Shown in pieces: positions 9,114 to 17,807 of a DNA stretch of 64,000 bases. How positions within the stretch are numbered: the first letter of the stretch is position 1; each line of letters starts with the position of its first letter. The stretch comes from Peptoniphilus mikwangii (GTDB taxonomy: Bacteria > Bacillota > Clostridia > Tissierellales > Peptoniphilaceae). Both the position numbers and the translations under genes were made by a program. The notes beneath the pieces were generated by a model, which was not told the DNA's origin, made no database searches, and saw only the letters and a list, made by a program, of their open reading frames with translations. The stretch is taken from positions 414,205 to 478,204 of the forward strand of contig NZ_AUQY01000002.1 of the NCBI RefSeq assembly GCF_000468535.1, given 5' to 3'.

Positions 9114-10616
9114 CTATAACTCTTGTTCTTCCTCATCTTTTTTTACTATAGGTTTCATTGTAGGGAAAAATACCACATCTCTTATACTAGGTTGGTCTGT
9201 AAGTAACATTACCATTCTATCAACACCTATTCCAAGTCCGCCTGTTGGTGGCAATCCAACTTCAAGTGCATTGACAAAATCATAATCCATAGGATGAGCT
9301 TCATCATCTCCCGCTTCTTTCTCACGAACTTGTTCTTCAAATCTTTCTCTTTGATCAATCGGATCATTTAATTCAGAAAAAGCATTTGCAAATTCCCATG
9401 TATTTATAAATGCCTCAAATCTATCTGTTAATCTTGGATCTTCAGCACTTCTTTTTGCAAGCGGTGAAACTTCAACAGGATGTTTTAATACAAAAGTAGG
9501 TTGAATTAATGATGCCTCGCAAAATTCTTCAAACATTTCTGATATTATTTTTCCCCTTGTCCAATCAGATTCAATTTCAAGTCCTTTTGCCTTAGCAATT
9601 TTTTGTGCTTCTTCATCAGAATCTATTTTATTAAAATCAACTCCGGTAGCTTCATTAATTGCGTCTATCATTGTTATTCTCTTCCAAGGTGCTTTTAAAT
9701 CAATTTCTGTTCCTTGGTATGTGATCTTTGTAGTACCATAAACTTCCATTGCAGCATTTTCAAAAATGCCCTCTGTAAGTCTCATCATATCTTCATAGTC
9801 AGCATATGCTTGATATACCTCAATATTAGTAAATTCAGGATTATGTCTTGTATCCATTCCCTCATTTCTAAACATTTTACCCATTTCATATACTCTATCC
9901 ATTCCGCCAACTATTAATCTCTTTAAAAATAACTCATTTGCAATTCTCATTTGCATATCCATATCAAGAGTATTGTGATGAGTTAAAAATGGTCTTGCAT
10001 TCGCCCCACCTGCCACTGTAGCAAGAATTGGAGTTTCTACTTCTAAAAAGTCTCTGCTGTCAAGATAATTTCTAATTGATTTTAAAATTTTAGTTCTCTT
10101 AATAAATACATCTTTTATTTCCGGATTCACAATTAAATCTACATATCTTTGTCTGTATCTAAGATCAGGGTCTTTTAATCCATGAAATTTTTCAGGTAAT
10201 ATTTGTAGTGATTTTGAAAGAAGAAGTGTACTTTCAGCCCTTACCGAAATTTCTCCGGCTTCCGTTTTAAATACTTCCCCCTCTACACCAATTATATCTC
10301 CCATATCATATCCCTTGATATCTTCATAATTGTCAAGAAGTACGTCTTTTCTTGCAAATATTTGTATTCTTCCAAGCTTATCTTGAACATCTAAAAATGC
10401 AATTTTTCCATGACGTCTCTTACTCATTATACGACCTGCTATTGAAACTTTTTTCCCTTCAAATGCATCAAAATTATCCTTTATTTCTTTTGAATAATTA
10501 GTAACATCATATCTTGCAACTTTAAACGGATCTTTACCTGATTCTCTAAGTTCATTCAACTTTTCTCTTCTCAAAACAAGCATTTCATTTAATTTTTTTT
10601 CTTCAGACTTTTGCAT
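9114..10616 (-). CDS. lysS: lysyl-tRNA synthetase (class II)
   Basis: Charges tRNA-Lys with lysine in the cytoplasm. The 500-residue length is normal. An N-terminal OB-fold anticodon-binding domain (about 50-160, [18 protein letters not shown]) precedes the class II catalytic core. Motif 2 reads [16 protein letters not shown] and motif 3 [14 protein letters not shown], followed by the LysRS-typical [13 protein letters not shown]. The ATG has AGGAGG 5 bases upstream. It is the second gene of a greA-lysS operon, 9 bases after greA, an arrangement seen in many Firmicutes. Nothing unusual. Confidence 0.97.
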   Translation of the reverse strand: MQKSEEKKLNEMLVLRREKLNELRESGKDPFKVARYDVTNYSKEIKDNFDAFEGKKVSIAGRIMSKRRHGKIAFLDVQDKLGRIQIFARKDVLLDNYEDIKGYDMGDIIGVEGEVFKTEAGEISVRAESTLLLSKSLQILPEKFHGLKDPDLRYRQRYVDLIVNPEIKDVFIKRTKILKSIRNYLDSRDFLEVETPILATVAGGANARPFLTHHNTLDMDMQMRIANELFLKRLIVGGMDRVYEMGKMFRNEGMDTRHNPEFTNIEVYQAYADYEDMMRLTEGIFENAAMEVYGTTKITYQGTEIDLKAPWKRITMIDAINEATGVDFNKIDSDEEAQKIAKAKGLEIESDWTRGKIISEMFEEFCEASLIQPTFVLKHPVEVSPLAKRSAEDPRLTDRFEAFINTWEFANAFSELNDPIDQRERFEEQVREKEAGDDEAHPMDYDFVNALEVGLPPTGGLGIGVDRMVMLLTDQPSIRDVVFFPTMKPIVKKDEEEQEL

Positions 10617-10625
10617 TTTATCCTC

Positions 10626-11102
10626 CTATAAAGATATCCCTACTACTTCATACTTTATAATTCCATCAGGCACTTCAACTTCTGCAACCTCGCCTATTTT
10701 TAAACCTATAAGCTTTCCACCTACAGGACTTTCATTTGAAATTCTTCCTTCAAGAGGATCCGCCTCCGCAGAACCTACTATTAAAAATTCTTCTTCTTCT
10801 CCATCAGATAAATCTTTTACTTTAACTGTTGAACCTATATTTACCACATCAGTATTTAAATCTGTTTCACTTATTACCTTTGCATTTCTGACCATAGTTT
10901 CAAGTTTTACAATTCTCTCCTCAACTTGAGCTTGTTCATTTTTTGCTTCATCATATTCTGAATTTTCAGATAAATCTCCGTACCCAAGTGCGACTTTTAT
11001 TCTCTCTGAAACCTCTTTTCTTCTAACTGTTTTTAAATATTCTATTTCAGATTCAATTTTTTCCAAACCTTCCGCAGTGAAAAATATATCTTTTTCTACC
11101 AA
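10626..11102 (-). CDS. greA: transcription elongation factor GreA
   Basis: Binds the secondary channel of RNA polymerase and stimulates transcript cleavage to rescue backtracked complexes. It is 158 residues, with an N-terminal coiled coil that bears the family signature ([22 protein letters not shown], the tip with DLSENSEYD) and a C-terminal FKBP-like domain ([19 protein letters not shown]). The start is TTG at 11102 with GGAG 8 bases upstream; there is no better ATG nearby. It is the first gene of the greA-lysS operon, driven by a promoter nested in the terminator of dusB. Confidence 0.96.
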   Translation of the reverse strand: MVEKDIFFTAEGLEKIESEIEYLKTVRRKEVSERIKVALGYGDLSENSEYDEAKNEQAQVEERIVKLETMVRNAKVISETDLNTDVVNIGSTVKVKDLSDGEEEEFLIVGSAEADPLEGRISNESPVGGKLIGLKIGEVAEVEVPDGIIKYEVVGISL

Positions 11103-11173
11103 ATTTATCTCTCCTTATATAAAAAATAAGGCGCAACACGCCCTTACAAGTTACTTACTTAAAAGTCTCACTA

Positions 11174-11202
11174 ATTATAGTAAAAATAAAGGTCTTTGTC
11201 AA
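11174..11202 (-). promoter_or_regulatory. greA-lysS promoter
   Basis: On the minus strand TTGACA (11197-11202) and TATAAT (11174-11179) are exactly 17 bases apart. The -35 box lies at the loop edge of the hairpin that terminates dusB, so the two signals share DNA. Confidence 0.8.
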
Positions 11203-11217
11203 GTAAAGGCCTTTATT
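11185..11217 (-). terminator. dusB terminator, overlapping the greA promoter
   Basis: A 13-bp stem (11185-11197 with 11205-11217, one wobble pair) around a 7-base loop, with a T run after it on the minus strand. The stem begins at the dusB stop codon (11213-11215). Confidence 0.75.
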
Positions 11218-12154
11218 GCTGCATATATTTACATATTATTTCTTCTATTTCTTCCAAATTATTAATTTTATTTATTTTGTCCCTTAACTCTTTCGAACCT
11301 TTCATGCCTTTAAAATATCCTACAAAATGTTTTCGCATTTCAAGTATACCTATTTTTTCACCCTTATATGCACAATTTAACTTAAGATGACTCAATGCCA
11401 TCTCTATTTTTTCTAAATCAGTCGGCTTTTCATAGTTATATCCAATTGATTTTTTATAAATCTCATCAAATATAAATGGATTTCCTATTGCTCCTCTTCC
11501 AATACTAACTCCACTTACTCCTGAAAATTTTATTTTTTCCATTGCATCTTCATAACTTTGAACATCTCCATTTCCAATTACAGGAATTGTAAGTTCATCT
11601 ACAACAGATTTTATATAATTCCAATCCGAAAGTCCTGAATAATATTCTTCTCTCGTTCTTCCATGAACTGTTATAAATGAAGCTCCGGCTTTTTGTGCAA
11701 GTCTTGCAACTTCTATAGAATTTGTATTCCTTATTCCCTTTCTTATTTTTACAGAAACAGGAACATTTGAATTTTCTACAACACTCTTTATAATACTATA
11801 TGCAAGATTAGGCTGATCAAGTAATGCGGAACCGTTATTATTCTTTACAATCTTAGGAGCCGGACACCCCATATTTATATCTATGCATGAAAAATTTAAA
11901 GAATTTAAGCTGTTCTTTACAACATATCCCATTATATCCGGATCATCTCCAAAAATTTGAACAGCCACATTTTTCTCAAATGGTGAAACTTTTAATAATT
12001 CATTAGTTTTTTTATCTCCATAATATAAAGCTTTTGCACTTATCATTTCCGTTACTGTCATATAGGCATTTTTTTGAGAACATATTTCTCTAAAAGCAAT
12101 GTCTGTATATCCCGCAAGAGGTGATAAAATAGCTCCATCAATTTTTTTCTTCAA
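11213..12154 (-). CDS. dusB: tRNA-dihydrouridine synthase
   Basis: FMN enzyme that reduces uridines in the tRNA D-loop with NADPH. It is 313 residues, a TIM-barrel of the Dus family. The catalytic cysteine lies in DINMGCPAPKIVKNNNG; VSVKIRKG, ITVHGRTREEYYSG and IGNGDVQSYEDA are the flavin- and substrate-binding segments. The C-terminal helical domain has MRKHFVGYFKG. Its start is TTG at 12154 with GGAAGA upstream, and it overlaps the end of coaX by 17 bases, so it is translated from the coaX message. The DusB subgroup fits best by length and neighbours. Confidence 0.92.
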   Translation of the reverse strand: MKKKIDGAILSPLAGYTDIAFREICSQKNAYMTVTEMISAKALYYGDKKTNELLKVSPFEKNVAVQIFGDDPDIMGYVVKNSLNSLNFSCIDINMGCPAPKIVKNNNGSALLDQPNLAYSIIKSVVENSNVPVSVKIRKGIRNTNSIEVARLAQKAGASFITVHGRTREEYYSGLSDWNYIKSVVDELTIPVIGNGDVQSYEDAMEKIKFSGVSGVSIGRGAIGNPFIFDEIYKKSIGYNYEKPTDLEKIEMALSHLKLNCAYKGEKIGILEMRKHFVGYFKGMKGSKELRDKINKINNLEEIEEIICKYMQQ

Positions 12155-12935
12155 TTAAATCTTCCTTATTCATATCATAAATAACTTTTAACCCATATAG
12201 AGTAAGAAACTTATCAATTTTTATATTATATTTTGAATCGGATGTAAGTAATGATGCAAACCCTCCGGTTGAAATTAAATTTATATTTTCTATATCCATT
12301 CCAAGCTCTAAAACAATCTTATCTATTATTCCATCAATCATTGATGCAAATCCATAATACAACCCTGACTGCATAGAACTTACAGTATTAGTACCAATAA
12401 CGGAATCAGGTTTTACTATCTCAATTTTCGGAAGCTTTGATGTTCTCATAAACAATGCTTCTGCAGAAATTCCTATTCCCGGAAGTATTAATCCCCCAAG
12501 ATAATTTTTATTTTCATCAATTACACAAAATGTCATTGCAGTTCCAATGTCAACTATTATACATGGTCCGCCATATTTTTTTACAGCAGCTACCGCATTT
12601 ACAACTCTATCCGCCCCGACTTCTTTAGGATTATCATATTTAATATTTAAATCAAATTTTAAACTTTGATCTATAACAATTGGCTTTTTATTAAAATACT
12701 TAATAATCATGCTCGGTAACGAATGCATAATATTTGGAACTACAGATGAAATTATTACATCATCTATATCATTAATCTCTATGTTTGCATGAGCAAGCGT
12801 ATTGTAAAATAACATACCATACTCATCAGATGTTCTTGTTTTTACAGTGGATATTCTAAAATCATGCACCAATTCATCATTTTTATACACTCCAAAAACT
12901 ATTGTAGTATTTCCTACATCAATAACTAATAACAT
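12138..12935 (-). CDS. coaX: type III pantothenate kinase
   Basis: First step of coenzyme A synthesis: ATP-dependent phosphorylation of pantothenate. At 265 residues it shows the ASKHA-fold signatures of CoaX: LLVIDVGNTTIVFGVY (phosphate 1), VGADRVVNAVAA, IVDIGTAMTFCVID (phosphate 2) and GGLILPGIGISAEALF. Type III enzymes need a monovalent cation and are not feedback-inhibited by CoA (family knowledge). It lies upstream of dusB in a two-gene operon; coaD, the fourth step of the same pathway, is near 47.1 kb. The ATG at 12935 has only a distant GAGG. Confidence 0.95.
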   Translation of the reverse strand: MLLVIDVGNTTIVFGVYKNDELVHDFRISTVKTRTSDEYGMLFYNTLAHANIEINDIDDVIISSVVPNIMHSLPSMIIKYFNKKPIVIDQSLKFDLNIKYDNPKEVGADRVVNAVAAVKKYGGPCIIVDIGTAMTFCVIDENKNYLGGLILPGIGISAEALFMRTSKLPKIEIVKPDSVIGTNTVSSMQSGLYYGFASMIDGIIDKIVLELGMDIENINLISTGGFASLLTSDSKYNIKIDKFLTLYGLKVIYDMNKEDLIEEKN

Positions 12936-12974
12936 ATAATTTCTTAACCTCTATATAACAGTTTATTTTTTTAT

Positions 12975-13003
12975 AGTATATACATTTGATATGTTTTTTT
13001 CAA
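12975..13003 (-). promoter_or_regulatory. coaX-dusB promoter
   Basis: On the minus strand TTGAAA (12998-13003) and TATACT (12975-12980) are 17 bases apart, about 40 bases upstream of the coaX start. Confidence 0.6.
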
Positions 13004-13028
13004 GACATTCTAAAAATTTATAAATTTT

Positions 13029-13076
13029 AGTAAACAATGTTGACAATTTGACATATTTGTTAACTGATTTTATAAT
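13029..13076 (+). promoter_or_regulatory. bioY promoter with inverted repeat
   Basis: TTGACA (13048-13053) and TATAAT (13071-13076) are exactly 17 bases apart. The spacer contains TTTGTTAACT. Together with AGTAAACAA near 13030 this forms an imperfect inverted repeat that surrounds the -35 box. GTTAAC-type boxes are typical of BirA operators, but the arm orientation here does not match the usual BirA site well, so biotin control is only a suggestion. Confidence 0.55.
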
Positions 13077-13103
13077 TACAATTAATTATTTAGGAGGCTA
13101 TTT

Positions 13104-13646
13104 ATGAAAAATAAGACAAAAAGTTTAACAAAAATTGCACTTTTAACAGCACTTATCTGTGTGGGATCTGCAATAACGATTCCCATGAACCCGGTTCCAA
13201 TCACATTGCAAACATTTTTTGTAATGATGGCCGGAGTATTGCTTACACCTGTTGAAGCATTTTTATCTGTATTCATATACATACTCTTGGGACTTATCGG
13301 ATTACCGGTTTTTGCAGGATTTAATGGAGGATTTGGAACAGTATTTACGCCAAGTTTTGGATTTATAATAGGCTTTGCAATAGGAGCTTATGCAATAAGT
13401 TCAATCGTAAAAAATACAACAGATAGAAAAAAACTTCTCATCTCCCTTTTAATTGGACAAGTTATTTTCTATGCAATCGGTCTTCCATATATGTATGTTA
13501 TATTAAATTCATTGGGTAAAGCGCCTGATAGTCTTTACACCCTATTAAGTTGGGGACTAATTCCATTTATCCCCGGAGCTCTTATTAAAACTATTGCCGT
13601 TGTAATAATTGCTCCTAAAGTAAAAAATGCACTTAATAAAATGTAA
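13104..13646 (+). CDS. bioY: biotin ECF transporter S component BioY
   Basis: Substrate-binding membrane subunit of an energy-coupling-factor transporter for biotin. It is 180 residues with about six membrane helices. The N-terminal half carries the BioY signatures NPVPITLQTFFVMMAG and LGLIGLPVFAGFNGG. The shared EcfA/EcfT module is not in this window, as is usual for group II ECF systems. It is a single gene with AGGAGG 7 bases before the ATG and a long terminator shared with the convergent alcohol dehydrogenase gene. Confidence 0.94.
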   Translation: MKNKTKSLTKIALLTALICVGSAITIPMNPVPITLQTFFVMMAGVLLTPVEAFLSVFIYILLGLIGLPVFAGFNGGFGTVFTPSFGFIIGFAIGAYAISSIVKNTTDRKKLLISLLIGQVIFYAIGLPYMYVILNSLGKAPDSLYTLLSWGLIPFIPGALIKTIAVVIIAPKVKNALNKM

Positions 13647-13653
13647 AAAGCAA

Positions 13654-13715
13654 AAACAAAAATTGAACCTCTATCAGTAGATAAAAACTTACTGATAGAG
13701 GTTCAATTTTTGTTT
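13654..13715. terminator. 26-bp stem bidirectional terminator
   Basis: A perfect 26-bp inverted repeat (13654-13679 with 13690-13715) around a 10-base loop lies between the convergent bioY and alcohol dehydrogenase genes. A and T runs at both ends allow it to serve both strands. Confidence 0.85.
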
Positions 13716-13744
13716 ACAATTTCTATTGAATAAAATTAAATAAT

Positions 13745-14962
13745 TTAAAAATCTACTTCTGTATCATAATATGCTGCCTTAAGCAATTTTTCCATTTCCT
13801 CTTGAGTTGGAATTCTTGGATTAGAACCTGTACAAGCATCTTCAATAGCAAGTTTTGCAATTTCAGGAAGTCTTTCTAAAAATACATTTTCAGGAACAAA
13901 TCCTTGCTCTACAGGGTAACTATCTGCACCATAATTTTTAATACAATGAGGAATATTAAGCTTATCATTCATATTGCGACAATATTCAATCAATAAAGCA
14001 ACTTTCTCATCATCTGTATTTCCACCTAATTTCATATAATCAGCAATTACACCGTAACGTTTTTTAGCTGTTTCATCTTTTGCATTAAATGCGATAACTT
14101 TTGGAAGATACATAGCATTTGCAGCGCCATGAATTATATGTGCACCATAATCACTAAATGCAGCACCTGTTTTATGTGCCATAGAGTGAACAATTCCAAG
14201 AAGAGCATTTGAAAATGCCATACCTGCAAGACATTGTGCATTATGCATTGCATGTCTCTTTTCCATATCTTCATTATATGAACCCTCAAGATTTTCCTGA
14301 ATCATTTCAATAGCATGAATTGCCAACGGATCTGTGTAATCACAATTTGCTGTAGATACATAAGACTCAACGGCATGTGTAAATGCATCCATTCCTGTAT
14401 GTGCCACAAGTTTTTTAGGCATAGTTTCTGCTAATTCCGGATCAACAATAGCTACATCAGGTGTAATTTCAAAATCAGCTATAGGATATTTTACGCCATT
14501 TTCATAATTTGTAATAATTGAAAATGCTGTTACTTCCGTAGCTGTTCCTGAAGTAGAAGATACTGCACAAAAATGAGCTTTAGTACGAAGTTTAGGTAAT
14601 CCGAATACCTTACACATATCTTCAAATGTACACTCAGGATACTCATATTTAATCCACATAGCCTTTGCAGCATCAATAGGAGAACCGCCGCCAATAGCTA
14701 CTATCCAATCAGGCTTGAATTTAGACATCGCTTCTGCTCCTCGCATAACTGTTTCTACAGATGGATCAGGTTCAATGCCCTCAAAAATTTCAACCTCCAT
14801 ACCTGCTTCTTTCAAGTACCCCTCTGCTTTGTCTAAAAATCCAAATCTCTTCATAGAGCCCCCACCTACAAAGATCATTGCTCTCTTACCTTCAAAAGTC
14901 TTAAGTGCTTCTAAAGAACCCTTTCCATGATATAAATCTCTTGGTAAAGTAAAACGTGCCAT
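13745..14962 (-). CDS. iron-containing alcohol dehydrogenase
   Basis: Group III (Fe2+) NAD(P)-dependent dehydrogenase reducing aldehydes to alcohols, probably in fermentation. It is 405 residues. The nucleotide-binding GGGSPIDAAKAMW and the metal-ligand region are present: VDPELAETMPKKLVAHTGMDAFTHA (the D and first H lie within this), GIVHSMAHKTGAAF and GAHIIHGAANAMYLP. The closest types by motif are AdhB/EutG-like enzymes and the C-terminal half of AdhE; no aldehyde-dehydrogenase domain is fused here. AAAGGGG lies upstream of the ATG. It is monocistronic. The physiological substrate cannot be told from sequence. Confidence 0.92.
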   Translation of the reverse strand: MARFTLPRDLYHGKGSLEALKTFEGKRAMIFVGGGSMKRFGFLDKAEGYLKEAGMEVEIFEGIEPDPSVETVMRGAEAMSKFKPDWIVAIGGGSPIDAAKAMWIKYEYPECTFEDMCKVFGLPKLRTKAHFCAVSSTSGTATEVTAFSIITNYENGVKYPIADFEITPDVAIVDPELAETMPKKLVAHTGMDAFTHAVESYVSTANCDYTDPLAIHAIEMIQENLEGSYNEDMEKRHAMHNAQCLAGMAFSNALLGIVHSMAHKTGAAFSDYGAHIIHGAANAMYLPKVIAFNAKDETAKKRYGVIADYMKLGGNTDDEKVALLIEYCRNMNDKLNIPHCIKNYGADSYPVEQGFVPENVFLERLPEIAKLAIEDACTGSNPRIPTQEEMEKLLKAAYYDTEVDF

Positions 14963-15402
14963 TCATATTACCCCTTTCTATATTCGTTATTATTTTAACA
15001 ATTATATTTTAACATATTTACAGTAAAAATCAATAATAATTTTATAATTTTATTTTTTTATTATAATATAGTTTATTTTCATCTTTTGCTAAAATGTTTT
15101 TAACTTAAGTTATACAGAAATTTTTTATTTGTAATTGTATTTCTAATTTTCTACATCTCTTTATAATAACTTTAATACTTTATCCTCATACTTTTCTATG
15201 TAATTTTCTTTAAAGATTAAATTTATTATATTCTCATAGCCATTAATAGAAAGCGAAGATGAAAAATTCTCTCCCCGTCTTTAGATATACCTTGATTTAC
15301 CTGTACCCTTATGGGTGAATATTTTATTTAAAATATTTATATTACCACCTCCTAAAATTAGATATAAAAATAGCACCCATCTAAACGAGTGCTAAATATA
15401 AT
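14963..15402 (-). other. gene-poor stretch with a degenerate coding remnant
   Basis: No intact gene. On the minus strand, about 15350-15163, one frame reads KIFTHKGTGKSRYI, a stop, then ENFSSSLSINGYENIINLIF and on to EDKVLKLL before another stop. A frameshift in RYISKDGE is likely. It looks like the tail of a decayed gene that I cannot identify. The rest is A+T-rich. Confidence 0.35.
15366..15394 (-). terminator. fic terminator
   Basis: A 6-bp stem (TAGCAC/GTGCTA, 15371-15376 with 15389-15394) with a 12-base loop and a T run on the minus strand, about 10 bases after the fic stop codon. Confidence 0.5.
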
Positions 15403-16299
15403 TTATTTTATTTCAAGTATTCCTAGATACTCATCTAATCTTTCATTAACATAAGAGGCAAATAAACTCTCCATTTCACTTAAATTATTTTTTACGTGAT
15501 ATTCATCAAAAGCATCATAATATTTTATTCTATCTGTAAATTTAATATCTATCGGCGGAATACCTTCTTTCATAAGTTCAAGATTAACTAGAAGTCTGCC
15601 AGTCCTTCCATTTCCATCAATGAATGGATGAATCCCCTCGAATTCTATATGAAATTTTGCAAGTTTAGTTATTATATGCTCACTTGATGATTTATAATTT
15701 ATTAAGAGTTCTTCCATTTTAGGCTCAATTAAATATGGTTGCACAGGTTCATGACTTGCACCCATTATACGAACTGGAACTTTTCTATAAACTCCCCTAT
15801 CTTCTTTTTTCTCTCCTAATACAAGATAATGAATTTGCTTTATTACACTCTCTGTTAATTCTCTATTTTCTCTAACTAAATCTACAACAAAATAAAAAGC
15901 TTCTTTATGAGAAACCGCTTCTATATGATCTTTTAATGGTTTTTTATCAATAGTGAGTCCTCTAAGAACCATATCCGTTTCTCTTAAAGTAAGAGTGTTT
16001 CCTTCAATCGCATTTGTATTGTATGTGTATTCAATCATGAAATCTTCTGTTAGCCTTGACACTTCTCCCTCTGTAAGAGGTCTTAGTGTGTTTAATTTTG
16101 CTAATTTTTCATCAATTATCGGAAGAAGAGTTTTAGGCCTTGTAAATCTTTCATCTGTCGGCTTTATCGCATTAGATGGAATTTTCCATGTCTTACCTTC
16201 TTTATAAGCATTAGGAATTCTTCCTTCACTGCATAAAATTCTAACTCTTCTTTCTGATATGCCCCATTTTTTTGCAATTTCGCTTACTCCTATAAACAT
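15403..16299 (-). CDS. Fic-domain protein with N-terminal helix-turn-helix
   Basis: Fic enzymes transfer AMP (or another nucleotide part) to protein hydroxyls. About residues 1-50 form a MerR-like helix-turn-helix (FIGVSEIAKKWGISERRVRI). About 90-100 carry the inhibitory-helix motif TNAIEG, matching [S/T]xxxE[G/N], whose Glu normally blocks ATP binding. The catalytic loop reads HPFIDGNGRTGR, the full HxFx(D/E)GNGRxxR consensus, so the enzyme should be active once the clamp is released. I start at the ATG at 16299, which has AAGGAGG upstream; the in-frame ATG at 16317 lies before that site. It stands alone, not in a two-gene FicTA pair. The target is unknown. Such proteins are common in accessory islands. 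Confidence 0.9.
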   Translation of the reverse strand: MFIGVSEIAKKWGISERRVRILCSEGRIPNAYKEGKTWKIPSNAIKPTDERFTRPKTLLPIIDEKLAKLNTLRPLTEGEVSRLTEDFMIEYTYNTNAIEGNTLTLRETDMVLRGLTIDKKPLKDHIEAVSHKEAFYFVVDLVRENRELTESVIKQIHYLVLGEKKEDRGVYRKVPVRIMGASHEPVQPYLIEPKMEELLINYKSSSEHIITKLAKFHIEFEGIHPFIDGNGRTGRLLVNLELMKEGIPPIDIKFTDRIKYYDAFDEYHVKNNLSEMESLFASYVNERLDEYLGILEIK

Positions 16300-16399
16300 A
16301 CCCTTCCTCCTTTTCATAATTTATGATATTATTTCATCGGAATAATGTCAAGGGCATCGGAATATAATACCTCAGTTTTAGGAATAATAGTAATGGATA

Positions 16400-16620
16400 T
16401 TAAAACACAATGAGTCCTCTGTCATCATACACAGATTCACTAGTATCATTACCACATCTTATTGCTCTATCAAGAGCCATAATTGTAGCAATTACTCCAT
16501 CTATATTTTTTGTAGATTTTTTCTTGTATATTTTTATGTTTCCAACATGGTCTGCTCGTATAAATATATTATCCATTTTATAACCGGATTACCTCCATGA
16601 TCTATTTTTCTTTTTTATTA
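16400..16620 (-). pseudogene. C-terminal fragment of phage terminase large subunit
   Basis: The minus strand encodes about 73 residues containing IDHGGNPVIKWMDNIFIRAD, then HVGNIKIYKKKSTKNIDGV, TIMALDRAIRCGND and SVYDDRGLIVF before the stop at 16400. This matches, from memory, the end of TerL proteins of tailed phages (HGGNPVLRWM...KSTEKIDG...MALDRAIR). An in-frame stop lies just upstream and the ATPase domain is absent. It is a prophage scar. Confidence 0.75.
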
Positions 16621-16650
16621 ATTATAAATTTTTCCATTTTGAAACTAAAT

Positions 16651-16788
16651 CTAAATATATTTTACTATCCCCCCATTTTTATCAAGTTTATTTATAAATA
16701 TTTCCGTTTCGTCTCTATTCCTAAATATGATGACAGTATGGTTAGCGGATATTTCATCTAATAAATTATGTATATTTATTTCAAACAA
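16651..16788 (-). other. 45-codon open frame, possible phage remnant
   Basis: A short minus-strand frame, TTG at 16788 to TAG at 16651, encodes MFEINIHNLLDEISANHTV, then a charged middle, ending NKLDKNGGIVKYI. There is no convincing ribosome site. It lies just upstream of the terminase tail and may be a leftover of the same prophage. I do not recognise it. Confidence 0.3.
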
Positions 16789-16910
16789 TCATCAAATTTT
16801 TATTCAAATATTCTGCAATTATCTTAGCTACATATCTTTAATATGTCTGATATAATATTCGTGGAACAAGCTCTTGTAACATATGAAAGGGTGTTTTTTA
16901 TTAAAATCAA

Positions 16911-16951
16911 AAGACCCGACTTGGTATGCATTGTTAAAAGGCATGTCGGGT
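16911..16951 (-). terminator. terminator of the broken membrane gene
   Basis: A 7-bp G+C-rich stem (ACCCGAC, 16914-16920, with GTCGGGT, 16945-16951) with an inner ATGC/GCAT pairing, and a T-rich run on the minus strand after it. It lies about 45 bases past the stop at 16995. Confidence 0.5.
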
Positions 16952-16994
16952 ACTGTTGTTAATTATAATATAATTATATATTTTTAATAACATT

Positions 16995-17368
16995 TTATCT
17001 GTAAATATAATTTATAATTATATTAAAAAGTGATTTTATAACATTTAATAAATTAAACTTATCAAATCCTGAAATTATTAAAAGAATTAAGATTGGATAC
17101 AAACACCATAAGACATCTATGAAATGCAAATGTTTTTTGGTAATCTCTTGTAACAAGACTATAAGATTAATTATGATTAAAATAAAATGTATAATAAGTA
17201 ATACCGCAAAAAGTAAATCTATAATAATAGTTGCTATATTTTTTATACTATCCGTCTCATAGACATAAGAAAATCTTTCGGCAAATTTTACAAAAAATAT
17301 AATAAAAAAACTATTAATAAATGTGAAAATAAAGTTGCTCTTCTAATATTCTTAAAATCCTGTATCAT
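16995..17368 (-). pseudogene. small membrane protein, frameshifted at a T run
   Basis: From an ATG at 17368 the minus strand reads MIQDFKNIRRATLFSHLLIV and then hits a stop at YFL. One extra T in the seven-T run (plus strand 17304-17310) would continue it as FFIIFFVKFAERFSYVYETD and on to NIIINYIYR, stop at 16995. The repaired protein is 124 residues with about four hydrophobic helices. The length of 374 bases (one short of a codon multiple) fits a single deletion. The family is unknown, and the ribosome site is weak (AGGG). It lies in a region of phage and defence debris. Confidence 0.6.
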
Positions 17369-17807
17369 AATCCCTATCTTATCTCTTTATAAATATACAT
17401 AGTGTCTATACACCTTGGAATATTCTAATACCAACCAGTTCCCTAACGACTTTTCTTCAATAAAATATCCTAAAAATCATTAAATTCAGTAGTTTCCTGT
17501 CAGATTTTTTCATTTTCTTGACATCAATGCTACCGTCTCCACATGCGAACTTTTGTCCAAACTTCCACATATAAACATCAACATAAAATATATCTATGAG
17601 GATTATTTTCCTATTTTATTGCAAACCATCTTCTATCACGTTTTGTTCCGATTCTTTCGATGACTTTTTCATTTTGTAAGAAATAAATGTTCGCTCTATG
17701 GTTCTTTTTGTTAAACCAATTTAAATTACACGCTCATCTGAAGTGGAAGCTGAATTTTCAATAAGTAAAGAAACAACTTTCTTTTCAGATTTGTTCAAAC
17801 CAACATT
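17369..17807 (-). pseudogene. winged-helix C-terminal remnant and surrounding debris
   Basis: About 17807-17611 on the minus strand translates as NVGLNKSEKKVVSLLIENSA, then a stop, then IGLTKRTIERTF, a frameshift, and RIGTKRDRRWFAIK with a stop. This matches the DNA-binding winged helix at the end of AlbA_2-type predicted regulators (K(R)TIxR...GxxRxGxxWxI). The N-terminal part is gone. 17369-17610 holds nothing recognisable. Confidence 0.5.

Noticed and set aside
11077-11390. Plus-strand frames over greA/dusB
   Set aside because: Shadow frames opposite well-defined genes and no ribosome sites.
16859-16960. Short plus-strand frame LKSKDPTWYALLKGMSG as a leader peptide
   Set aside because: No start codon follows the ribosome-like site, and the hairpin works better as a minus-strand terminator for the gene ending at 16995.
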